Of a stretch of 64,000 nt of DNA, positions 34,120 to 41,538 are shown piece after piece. The notes under the pieces were generated by a model, which was given only the letters and a program-made list of their open reading frames with translations, did no database searches and was not told where the DNA came from. The stretch is from positions 1,116,001 to 1,180,000 of the forward strand of contig NZ_JAKZHW010000001.1 in the NCBI RefSeq assembly GCF_022568775.1. Reading direction: 5' to 3'. Made by a program: the position numbers and the translations under genes. Source of the stretch: Sphingomonas telluris. Its GTDB lineage: Bacteria; Pseudomonadota; Alphaproteobacteria; Sphingomonadales; Sphingomonadaceae. Every line of letters starts with the position of its first letter. Position 1 is the stretch's first letter.

Positions 34120-35196
34120 ATGCTTCTTCAATCGCGGACCGATGCGATCAGCGTGGTCATGCCGGTTTACAACGCGATGCCACATCTCGACGGAGCCGTT
34201 TCGAGCATTCTCAACCAGTCGCACGGCGACTTTGAATTCGTCATCCTCGACGATGGGTCCACCGATGGCTCGACGGAGCGGCTGCGTCATTGGGCGGGGA
34301 AAGACTCCCGTATCCGGCTTCACGTCGGCAAGCGGAACATCGGTCCGGCCGCAAGCTCGAACTACGTCGTTCGCGAAGCCAAGGGCCCGCTTATCGCGCG
34401 AATGGATGCGGACGACATCTCCCATCGCGAACGGCTGGAGCGCCAGCTTAGGGTCCTGACCGACAGACCCGACGCCGGGCTCGTCGGTACGCTCTGCCAC
34501 GTCATCGATGATCAAGGACGGACGGTTCGAGGTCCCGATCCATGGCGTCTACGGCATAGCGGCTGGTTCGCGCCCTTCCCTCACGGGTCGATCATGTTCC
34601 GTCGCGAACTGTTCGACGGGATCGGCGGCTATCGCGATCAATGCGTCTACTGGGAAGACCTCGATCTTTTCCTGAGGATGGCTTCATTATCGAAGGTTCT
34701 TACGATGTCGGAGCCGCTGTACGAGCACCGCCAGTCGGGCAGCAGCACCCGGATCAAGTGCGATCCCGACCGTGTCGAACGTGCAGTTGACCTTGAGTAT
34801 CGCTGCCTCGCACGGCTCGACGAAGGTCGAGACTATGAGGATCTGCTGGCGGAAAGCACCGAATCTCGCAGGCTCGATCCGAGAATATTCCAGGCCCGGG
34901 GATCGGTGGTCCTCTGGTCCGGCCATCGACCGAGATTGCTTGGGCGCCTGTTGCGCCGCGGCAAGCTTCAGCCGAACCTGCGCACCCTCTTCGCATTGGG
35001 GTGGACGACCTTGGGCTCAGTTAGCCCGGGTGCGTTGCGCTTGGCGCTGAAAGGCATCGCCGGCGGCAGAAATCTGGCTGCTCAGTCCGAAGCGAAAGCG
35101 CCCACCGTCGAATGGCGACTGCCGCGAAAGACCAGCTTCCGGCTACGCGGCCTCGCGCCCGAGAAGATTCGCGACACGCCGGCCACCGCACCATAG
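34120..35196 (+). CDS. Glycosyltransferase family 2
   Basis: A 358-residue GT-A fold transferase: ISVVMPVYNAMPHLDGAVSS, EFVILDDGSTDGSTERL, the NIGPAASSNYVV segment, and the metal site in IARMDADDISHRERL; the acceptor region is PHGSIMFRRELFDGIGGYRD with the acidic pair in YWEDLDLFLRMA. The donor and acceptor are unknown. It is divergent from the frameshifted glycosyltransferase across 100 bases. The last 54 bases overlap the converging small gene at 35143-35319. The C-terminus (SEAKAPTVEWRLPRKTS) is basic. Confidence 0.87.
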   Translation: MLLQSRTDAISVVMPVYNAMPHLDGAVSSILNQSHGDFEFVILDDGSTDGSTERLRHWAGKDSRIRLHVGKRNIGPAASSNYVVREAKGPLIARMDADDISHRERLERQLRVLTDRPDAGLVGTLCHVIDDQGRTVRGPDPWRLRHSGWFAPFPHGSIMFRRELFDGIGGYRDQCVYWEDLDLFLRMASLSKVLTMSEPLYEHRQSGSSTRIKCDPDRVERAVDLEYRCLARLDEGRDYEDLLAESTESRRLDPRIFQARGSVVLWSGHRPRLLGRLLRRGKLQPNLRTLFALGWTTLGSVSPGALRLALKGIAGGRNLAAQSEAKAPTVEWRLPRKTSFRLRGLAPEKIRDTPATAP

Positions 35197-35319
35197 CTCG
35201 GCGGCGAGGCTGCCCGCCTCCCGTTCAGCCAGGCGAAGCGCCATTTCATCGTCAGCCGCGTGGATGTCCACGACGTCGTGGAAGCGCCCCTGGCGCACAA
35301 AATACAGTCGATAATCCAT
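35143..35319 (-). CDS. Small YRLYF-type protein, 58 residues
   Basis: A 58-codon gene reading MDYRLYFVRQGRFHDVVDI at the start and LAAELWCGGRRVANLLG near the end. It is clearly related to the 66-residue protein at 36103 (YRLYF near the N-terminus, then an A-rich helix, then ELWCG-R-V). I know similar small proteins only as uncharacterised in sphingomonads. The two copies support each other as real genes. The 3' third overlaps the end of the glycosyltransferase gene on the other strand. It lies downstream of the PilZ gene at 35445-35828 on the same strand. Confidence 0.78.
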   Translation of the reverse strand: MDYRLYFVRQGRFHDVVDIHAADDEMALRLAEREAGSLAAELWCGGRRVANLLGREAA

Positions 35320-35444
35320 CTAGGACCCCCCGGCCCGGTTACTAAGGTTCGAACAGAGCATGTGTCGGCGCGTCGCGCCACAGGAGGCCAGCGGAGATAT
35401 GCCGAGCCGTGCTCCGTGTAAGGTGGATTCCGGTAAGCTTGCAG

Positions 35445-35828
35445 TTAACGGGCGGTACAGGCCTTCCAGTCGAGCGCCGCGAGCCGTTCCTCCGGCGTCA
35501 GCCGGGTTACCAGCGAGTGTCTGGCTTCATGACGGAGATGCGCCTGCTCCTCCTCGTCCAACGTCCGCTCGAACGTCACTCCGCAAAGATCGTCGGCAAT
35601 CCAGGCCACCGTCGCGAGGACGTCGATCGTGCCGACTTTGAGCCAGAGATCCTGCTCGAGTGAGACGGGGCCGCAGCCACGGATCCGGGCTCCCGCGGCC
35701 GAAACTTCGATGATCTCTACGGCGTGCGAGCGCTCCAGTGTCAGCAACGCAGCGGCCAACAGGGCCGGCTCTCGCTGTGCCTTGCGACAGCCCTCCGGGG
35801 CGTCCACTCGCCTTCCAAATCTCAGCAT
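35445..35828 (-). CDS. PilZ-domain-like protein
   Basis: A 127-residue protein starting MLRFGRRVDAPEGCRKAQRE. The core AVEIIEVSAAGARIRGC corresponds to the PilZ xDxSxxGxxI strand, followed by LWLKVGTIDVLATVAWIADDLCGVTFE. The Arg-rich N-terminal segment with RKAQRE takes the place of the RxxxR motif. PilZ domains bind cyclic di-GMP; here the D/N of the DxSxxG motif is replaced by Glu (EVSAAG), so binding is uncertain. The frame is open 52 codons upstream but the ATG at 35828 fits the family. A paralogue with two PilZ domains is at 37851, on the other side of glnA. Confidence 0.75.
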   Translation of the reverse strand: MLRFGRRVDAPEGCRKAQREPALLAAALLTLERSHAVEIIEVSAAGARIRGCGPVSLEQDLWLKVGTIDVLATVAWIADDLCGVTFERTLDEEEQAHLRHEARHSLVTRLTPEERLAALDWKACTAR

Positions 35829-36102
35829 GAAATGGGACCCGCAAACATGTCCCCACCCAATCCAAGTTAGTAAACAAGTTGGGGTTAATGGGTTGCCGCC
35901 AATTCGGATGAAATCCGCTTTAACCGCGAATTTTTGGGCTTTGACAAGGACCCTTTCCCTTTCAGTCCCTTTCCCGATGGCCATCCCCGTATTGTTTCCC
36001 GTAGCTCATCGGGGAACGCCGCTCCTGATATGACCTAACTCGTTCCGGCAGCGAATCGGTGTATTCTTTGCACCGGAGGTCCCGGCTTCTTGGAACGAGC
36101 CT
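35829..36102. other. Control region between the PilZ gene and the small gene
   Basis: No gene is seen in these 274 bases, which are AT-richer than the coding sequence. It has a direct repeat CAAGTT-N6-CAAGTT near 35867-35884, TTGACA in the stretch around 35940 without a good -10, and a small inverted repeat CGGTG/CACCG at 36057-36061/36071-36075 just before the small gene. Divergent promoters for the two genes must be here, but I cannot place them with certainty. Confidence 0.4.
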
Positions 36103-36303
36103 ATGCCGTACTACCGGCTCTATTTCATGGATGAGCTCAGCGGCCATGTGACGACCTTCGTCGAAGTGTTCGCGAATGAGGACGGCCAAGCCTCTCAAGC
36201 GGCGGAGGCGCACCGCGGCCATCTCGCGATGGAGCTTTGGTGCGGTGACCGGAAGGTCCAGCGCTGGCCGCCCGACTTCCAGCAGTCTCGATCAGGTTCG
36301 TGA
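36103..36303 (+). CDS. Small YRLYF-type protein, 66 residues
   Basis: A 66-residue protein beginning MPYYRLYFMDELSGHVTTF, with a central helix (QASQAAEAHRGHLAMELWCG) and a DRKVQRWPPDF end. It is a paralogue of the 58-residue protein at 35143 and, like it, uncharacterised. The start is supported by the conserved YRLYF at residues 4-8. It precedes glnA by 92 bases on the same strand; a palindromic sequence lies across its stop codon. A regulatory or metabolic-sensing role near glnA is speculation. Confidence 0.8.
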   Translation: MPYYRLYFMDELSGHVTTFVEVFANEDGQASQAAEAHRGHLAMELWCGDRKVQRWPPDFQQSRSGS

Positions 36304-36313
36304 AAAGTTCACG
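36296..36313 (+). promoter_or_regulatory. GTTC-N7-GTTC sequence and inverted repeat before glnA
   Basis: GTTCGTGAAAAGTTC (36296-36310) matches the alphaproteobacterial LexA-box form. The overlapping CGTGAA-AAG-TTCACG (36299-36313) is a perfect six-base inverted repeat. It lies 83 bases before the glnA start and across the stop of the small gene. One or two such matches are expected by chance in a window this size, so LexA control of glnA is doubtful; another dimeric regulator is equally possible. Confidence 0.3.
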
Positions 36314-36395
36314 CCCCTCCTGACTCTTGGGAACCATTCGGGAATCGGTGTGCGCGAACCGCAATCGCGGCGAATCATTTTCAGATGAGGGCATG

Positions 36396-37808
36396 ATGGC
36401 TTCGGACGCAGGCAAAATCCTTTCGCGCATCAAGGACGAGGAGCTCGACTGGGTCGATCTCCGTTTCACCGACCCCAAGGGCAAGTGGCAGCACCTGACC
36501 ATGGCGTCGGGACTGATCGACGAAGACCAGCTGACGGACGGCTTCATGTTCGACGGCAGCTCGATCGCCGGCTGGAAGGCCATCAACGAGTCCGACATGA
36601 TCCTGAAGCCGGACCTCGACGCCGCTTACGTCGATCCGTTCAGCGCGACGCCGATGCTTGTCCTGTTCTGCAATGTCGTCGAGCCTTCGACCGGCGAACT
36701 ATACGCCCGCGACCCGCGCTCGACCGCAACGCGCGCAGAAGCTTATCTCAAGCAGACCGGCATCGCCGACACCGTCTACGTTGGACCGGAAGCCGAGTTC
36801 TTCATGTTCGACGACGTGCGTTTCGAGGACAGCTACAACGCGTCGTCCTATCGCATCGATGACATCGAGCTGCCGACCAATACCGGCCGAGAATATGAGG
36901 GCGGCAACCTAGCCCACCGTCCGCGCGCCAAGGGCGGCTACTTCCCGGTCGCGCCGGTCGACAGCGCGCAGGATATCCGCGCCGAGATGCTCTCGACGAT
37001 GATCGAGATGGGCCTGCCGTGCGACAAGCACCACCATGAGGTCGCGGCCGCCCAGCACGAGCTTGGCCTGACCTACGGCGAGCTCGTCACGACGGCGGAC
37101 CGCATGCAAATCTACAAGTATGTCGTGCACATGGTGGCGCAGGCGTACGGCAAGACGGCCACGTTCATGCCGAAGCCGATCGCCCAGGATAACGGCTCGG
37201 GCATGCACACCCACATGTCGCTATGGAAGGGCGGCAAGCCCCTCTTCGCCGGCAATGGCTATGCGGGTCTCAGCGAGACCGCCCTGTACTTCATCGGCGG
37301 CGTCATCAAACACGCCCGCGCGCTGAACGCGTTCACCAACCCGACGACCAACAGCTACAAGCGCCTGGTTCCGGGCTTCGAGGCTCCCGTGCTTCTCGCC
37401 TACTCCTCGCGCAACCGCTCGGCCTCCTGCCGTATTCCGTACGGCGCGGGCGAAAAGGCCAAGCGCGTCGAGTTCCGCTTCCCGGATGCTCTGGCAAACC
37501 CGTACCTGGCCTACGCAGCGCTGCTGATGGCCGGTCTCGACGGCATCCAGAACCGCATCCACCCGGGCGATCCGATGGACAAGAACCTGTACGACCTGCC
37601 GCCGCAGGAGCTGGTGAACGTCCCGACGGTGTGCGGCTCGCTCCGCGAAGCTCTGGTGAACCTGCAGAACGACCGCGCCTTCCTCACGAAGGGCGACGTT
37701 TTCAGCGACGATCAGATCGACGCCTACATCGAGCTCAAGTGGGACGAAGTGATGCGTTGGGAGACCACGCCGAGCCCCGTCGAGTTCGACATGTACTACT
37801 CGGGATAG
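36396..37808 (+). CDS. glnA: Glutamine synthetase type I
   Basis: A 470-residue GlnA, making glutamine from glutamate, ammonia and ATP as a dodecamer. Seen are the N-terminal [28 protein letters not shown], the metal-site [65 protein letters not shown] and the adenylylation segment [10 protein letters not shown] with its Tyr near position 399. Two ATGs stand in tandem; the second (36396) is five bases after GAGG and is preferred. No glnB precedes it, unlike the common glnBA order; the small gene at 36103 takes that place. A hairpin and then a PilZ gene follow. Confidence 0.97.
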   Translation: MASDAGKILSRIKDEELDWVDLRFTDPKGKWQHLTMASGLIDEDQLTDGFMFDGSSIAGWKAINESDMILKPDLDAAYVDPFSATPMLVLFCNVVEPSTGELYARDPRSTATRAEAYLKQTGIADTVYVGPEAEFFMFDDVRFEDSYNASSYRIDDIELPTNTGREYEGGNLAHRPRAKGGYFPVAPVDSAQDIRAEMLSTMIEMGLPCDKHHHEVAAAQHELGLTYGELVTTADRMQIYKYVVHMVAQAYGKTATFMPKPIAQDNGSGMHTHMSLWKGGKPLFAGNGYAGLSETALYFIGGVIKHARALNAFTNPTTNSYKRLVPGFEAPVLLAYSSRNRSASCRIPYGAGEKAKRVEFRFPDALANPYLAYAALLMAGLDGIQNRIHPGDPMDKNLYDLPPQELVNVPTVCGSLREALVNLQNDRAFLTKGDVFSDDQIDAYIELKWDEVMRWETTPSPVEFDMYYSG

Positions 37809-37820
37809 TCACACACTCTT

Positions 37821-37842
37821 TGGTAACTTCAATCAGTTACCA
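37821..37842. repeat. Inverted repeat between glnA and the PilZ gene
   Basis: TGGTAAC (37821-37827) pairs perfectly with GTTACCA (37836-37842) across eight bases, 13 bases after the glnA stop and nine before the PilZ start. The low GC of the stem and the lack of a T-run suit an operator or mRNA element better than a strong terminator. Confidence 0.5.
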
Positions 37843-37850
37843 GACGGAGC

Positions 37851-38774
37851 ATGTCGGTCGAAATCCCGCGTAACAGCTTCCGAGCGTCCATTCTTCGCGG
37901 GGAGAAACCGCCGCTCGTAATTGAGGACAAGAACCGCCGCCTCCAGGGCGACGGCGATGCCCTTGAAAGCGTCCTGGTTTCGCGCTCGGAGACGCGGCGC
38001 GGGAATCATCGCGAAAAGGACCGTCACCGGCTCACTGGAGAGACGGCGACGGTCCGCTACGACGGCCAACAGCATGATGTCGAGCTGGTGAACCTGTCGT
38101 CGGGCGGCGCCATGATCCGCGCCGACTTCGGCCCGAAGTTGTGGGACATCATCCAGCTCCAGCTTGGCGACACGTTCAGTCTCGATGCCGCCGTGCGTTG
38201 GCTGAAAGGCGATCTGATCGGCCTCGAATTCGCGCATGAGACGCAAATCGAGGCGGATCCGCGAGAACGCGCGGAAATCCTGCTGTCGGTGATCAAGCGC
38301 AGCTTCGACGATCAGGAAATCTACCTCGAAGCTCTCGAGGACGCTGCGGAAGCGGAGCCCGAAGAGGATCTCGGAAGTCGCGATGAGAAGCGCCACCCGC
38401 TGATCTGGATGGGCGAAGTGCACTACGCCCACGACAGCAATCCGGTCCGCTTGCGCAACGTGTCCGAAGGCGGTGCGCTCGTCGAAGTCGCCGTCGACTA
38501 TCCGGTCGGCGCGGAAGTGCTTCTGGATCTGCACGCGGCCGGCCAGTTCTTCGCGTCCGTCATGTGGTCGTGCGGCGACCAGGTCGGGCTTCGCTTCACG
38601 AAACTCTTCGATATCAAGTGCCTCGCGAACGCGCGGCCCGAAATCACGCCGCACAGCTGGACGGTGCCCGGATTCCTCGACGTCGCGGAAGACGATTCGC
38701 CTTGGCACACGCAGTGGAGCCGCAGCTCCATCGCGGAACTCCATTCGGAGCTGGAAGGCTTCCTGAAGCGCTAG
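37851..38774 (+). CDS. Protein with two PilZ domains
   Basis: A 307-residue protein with two PilZ modules. The first has REKDRHRLTGETATVRYDG and VELVNLSSGGAMIRAD (about residues 55-95), the second RDEKRHPLIWMGEVHYAHD and VRLRNVSEGGALVEV (about 176-215). Both keep an RxxxR-like basic motif and the NxSxxG motif needed to bind cyclic di-GMP. It is a likely cyclic di-GMP receptor; its output is not evident. ACGGAGC precedes the ATG. It follows glnA by 42 bases with a hairpin between, and shares a CTAG stop with the converging MFS gene. Confidence 0.87.
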   Translation: MSVEIPRNSFRASILRGEKPPLVIEDKNRRLQGDGDALESVLVSRSETRRGNHREKDRHRLTGETATVRYDGQQHDVELVNLSSGGAMIRADFGPKLWDIIQLQLGDTFSLDAAVRWLKGDLIGLEFAHETQIEADPRERAEILLSVIKRSFDDQEIYLEALEDAAEAEPEEDLGSRDEKRHPLIWMGEVHYAHDSNPVRLRNVSEGGALVEVAVDYPVGAEVLLDLHAAGQFFASVMWSCGDQVGLRFTKLFDIKCLANARPEITPHSWTVPGFLDVAEDDSPWHTQWSRSSIAELHSELEGFLKR

Positions 38775-40069
38775 TCTTCCAGGATCCGGCTTTCGGTCTT
38801 CGTTTCGGGAAGCATCAGGAAACCGATTGCGGCCATTCCGATCACGGCCGACAAATACCAGTAGAAGCCGCTCTCCATCCCGGCTTGCTTGAACCAGAGG
38901 GCGACATATTCGGCAGTGCCGCCGAAGATCGTGTTGCCGACCGCATAGGGCAAAGCCACCCCGAGAGTGCGGATGTGCGCGGGGAACAACTCCGCTTTGA
39001 TGAGACCGCTGATCGACGTGTAGGCGCCAAGGATCACGAGCGGGACGAGAACCAGGGCGAGCGCCGTGAGCGGCGTTTCCACTACCGCGATCGCGCTGTA
39101 GATCGGAACTGAGACCAGCGCGCCGCCGAAGCCGAAGATGTAGAGCATCGGCTTACGGCCCCAGCGGTCCGCAGCCATTCCCCACCACGGCTGGATCAGC
39201 ATGAAGACGACCAGAGCGATCGTCATGATCATCGTCGCGGTCGGGCGCGAGAAGCCGCTAGTGTTGACGAGGAACTTCTGCATGTAGGTCGTGTAGGCGT
39301 AGAAGGCCGCCGAGCCTCCGCCGCTGATCCCAGCGACGATCAGGAACTCGCGCGGATGATTGCGCCACAGCTCGATCATCGATGAGCGCGCACGATCGGT
39401 GCCGAGCCTGACGAAGGATTCCGTCTCCGTCAGCCTCGCGCGCAGGAAATAGACGCCGAACGCGAGCAGGGCACCAATCCCGAACGCCAGCCGCCATCCC
39501 CACCGCTGAACCTCAGAGTCGGGCATGGTGGACTGCAGCAGCACCACAACGGCAAGCGCCAGGAGCTGGCCGCCGATCAGGGTGATGTACTGGAAGCTTG
39601 CCCAGAAGGCCCGGCGGTTCCGCATCGCCTTTTCGGAGAGGTAGGTCGCGCTCGCTCCATATTCGCCGCCGACCGACAAGCCCTGCAACATGCGCGCGAG
39701 CACGAGGACCATCGGCGCGATCCATCCGGCAGTCGCATAGGTCGGCGCCAGCGCGATCATCAGCGATCCGCCGGCCATGAGCGCGACCGACAGCGTCAGG
39801 CCGGACTTCCGGCCATGGCGGTCCGAATAGATGCCCATCATCCAGGCGCCGATCGGCCGCATCAGGAAGCCGACCGCGAAAATTGCCGCGGCGCTGAGCA
39901 GCTGCGCCGTGGGATCTTCCTTCGGGAAGAAGACGGGCGCGAAGTAGATCGTCAGGACCGAGTAGGCGTACCAGTCATACCATTCGACGAGGTTCCCGGC
40001 CGACCCGCCCAAAATGTCCCGGACGCGTTTGCTCGTGCTTTCCCGGTCGGACATGACGGCCGTAGCCAT
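38771..40069 (-). CDS. MFS transporter, metabolite:H+ symporter (MHS) family
   Basis: A 432-residue twelve-helix carrier of the KgtP/ProP-like MHS family: GSAGNLVEWYDWYAYSVL in helix 1, RPIGAWMMGIYSDRHGRKSGL in loop 2-3, QGLSVGGEYGASATYLSEKA, and GLIKAELFPAHIRTLGVALPYAV late. Family members import organic acids (alpha-ketoglutarate, citrate) or osmolytes such as proline with protons; the substrate here is unknown. It lies three bases after the amino acid permease gene, so the two transporters form one operon. The TAG stop shares CTAG with the PilZ gene. Confidence 0.9.
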   Translation of the reverse strand: MATAVMSDRESTSKRVRDILGGSAGNLVEWYDWYAYSVLTIYFAPVFFPKEDPTAQLLSAAAIFAVGFLMRPIGAWMMGIYSDRHGRKSGLTLSVALMAGGSLMIALAPTYATAGWIAPMVLVLARMLQGLSVGGEYGASATYLSEKAMRNRRAFWASFQYITLIGGQLLALAVVVLLQSTMPDSEVQRWGWRLAFGIGALLAFGVYFLRARLTETESFVRLGTDRARSSMIELWRNHPREFLIVAGISGGGSAAFYAYTTYMQKFLVNTSGFSRPTATMIMTIALVVFMLIQPWWGMAADRWGRKPMLYIFGFGGALVSVPIYSAIAVVETPLTALALVLVPLVILGAYTSISGLIKAELFPAHIRTLGVALPYAVGNTIFGGTAEYVALWFKQAGMESGFYWYLSAVIGMAAIGFLMLPETKTESRILED

Positions 40070-40072
40070 GGA

Positions 40073-41491
40073 TCAGGCCGCCCCCGATTCCCGCGCCCGA
40101 GCCGCCGCGCCGTGCCCGTAGATGAAGTAGAGCACGACCCCGATCACCTGCGCATAGAGGAAGAATAGCTGCGTCCGGGTTGGCAGGCTGATGAACAGGT
40201 ACAAGCAGCCGAGGATCCCGAAGATGCCGACGAACCACGCTGCCGGCGCGCGGAATCGCCGCTCACGGTTCGGCTCGCGCCGGCGCATGACCAGCATGGC
40301 CGCGCAGACGGCCACGAAGGCCGCCAGCGTTCCCGCATTCGCGAGTGCGGCGATGGCCGTGAGCGGAATGAGGCCCGCGAAGACCGACGTGACCACGGCC
40401 GTAAAAATGGTGATGCGGACCGGCGTCCCCCGGCTCGACACTCGGGCTAGCGAGCTCGGCAGCAAGCCATCGCGCGCTACCGTGAAGAAGATGCGGCTCT
40501 GGCCATAAAAGAAGGCTAGGATCACGGTCGGCAACGCGATCACGGCGGAGGCTCCGAGTACGCGGGCCGCCCATGGCTGCCCGATCTCGCGCAGGATCAG
40601 CGCCAGCGGCTCCGCGCTGTTTGCGAAGCCGGTCGTCGCGACCGCGCCGATGGCAGCCGCAGCGACCACCATGTAAATGATGACGCACAGCACCATCGAT
40701 CCGACGATGCCGATCGCGAGGTCACGGCTGGGGTTCTTCGCTTCCTCCGCGGCGGTGGCGATCGCATCGAACCCGTAGAATGCGAAGAAGATGATGGCGG
40801 CTGCCGCCATGACGCCAACCTCGCTGCCCGACGGACCGCTGCGCGGGAAGCCATAGGGCATGAAGGGCTGGAAGTGCGACGCGTCAAATACCGGTAGCGC
40901 GACGGCGATGAACAGCGCCAGTGCGGCCAGCTTGATCATGACAAGGATCGCGTTGAGCGTTGCGCTCTCGCGCGTTCCGGCGATCAACAATCCGGCGACG
41001 ACGAAGATGATGAAGATGGCGGGAAGGTTGATGATTCCGCCGAGTGCCGGGCCGTTCACCAGCTCCGCCGGTAAGCCTAGCCCGATCGACGTCAGGAAGC
41101 CCGCGGCATAGCCCGACCAACCCACCGCGACGGCGCTGACGACCAAAGTATATTCCAGGATCAGGGCGACACCGATCATCCAGGCGAGAAGCTCGCCGAA
41201 GACTACGTAGGCATAGGTGTATGCGCTTCCCGAGGCCGGAAACATCGTAGCGACTTCGGCATAGGCGAGCGCCGCGCAGGCGCAGATGACGCCGGCGATC
41301 GCGAAGGACAGGATGACCGCAGGACCCGCCTTGCCGGCGCCGACGCCGATCAGGGTCAGGATGCCCGTGCCGACAATGGCGCCGACGCCGAGCGCGATCA
41401 GGTGGGGCCAGGAAAGCGACTGCTTCAGCCGGTGCTCTTCAGGCATGTCCTCGCGAGCGACGACCGCCTTGCGCACGTTCCAGTTCTTCAT
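40073..41491 (-). CDS. APC superfamily amino acid permease
   Basis: A 472-residue permease with twelve or more helices. The first helix has the APC motif HLIALGVGAIVGTGILTLIGVGAG, followed by FAIAGVICACAALAYAEVATMFP and SGSAYTYAYVVFGELLAW; late is FFAFYGFDAIATAAEEAKNPSRDL. These are hallmarks of the cationic amino acid transporter (CAT/YfnA) branch, so uptake of a basic or neutral amino acid is likely. The ATG at 41491 gives the normal cytosolic N-terminus; the longer frame is unsupported. It is followed by the MHS carrier gene and preceded by tamB after 47 bases on the same strand. Confidence 0.92.
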   Translation of the reverse strand: MKNWNVRKAVVAREDMPEEHRLKQSLSWPHLIALGVGAIVGTGILTLIGVGAGKAGPAVILSFAIAGVICACAALAYAEVATMFPASGSAYTYAYVVFGELLAWMIGVALILEYTLVVSAVAVGWSGYAAGFLTSIGLGLPAELVNGPALGGIINLPAIFIIFVVAGLLIAGTRESATLNAILVMIKLAALALFIAVALPVFDASHFQPFMPYGFPRSGPSGSEVGVMAAAAIIFFAFYGFDAIATAAEEAKNPSRDLAIGIVGSMVLCVIIYMVVAAAAIGAVATTGFANSAEPLALILREIGQPWAARVLGASAVIALPTVILAFFYGQSRIFFTVARDGLLPSSLARVSSRGTPVRITIFTAVVTSVFAGLIPLTAIAALANAGTLAAFVAVCAAMLVMRRREPNRERRFRAPAAWFVGIFGILGCLYLFISLPTRTQLFFLYAQVIGVVLYFIYGHGAAARARESGAA

Positions 41492-41538
41492 GAAGCCCTC
41501 CCCTGCTCCGCCCGTTCTGGCACGGCGGCTGGCGCGGC

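Noticed and set aside
30285..35196. The glycan island as a recent mobile element
   Set aside because: It has slightly lower GC in places but no integrase, no flanking direct repeats and no tRNA end; transfer cannot be dated or proven from the window.
35082..35381. A 99-codon minus-strand frame overlapping the 58-residue gene
   Set aside because: The other minus-strand frame here (35143-35319) matches the paralogue at 36103; this one does not resemble anything.
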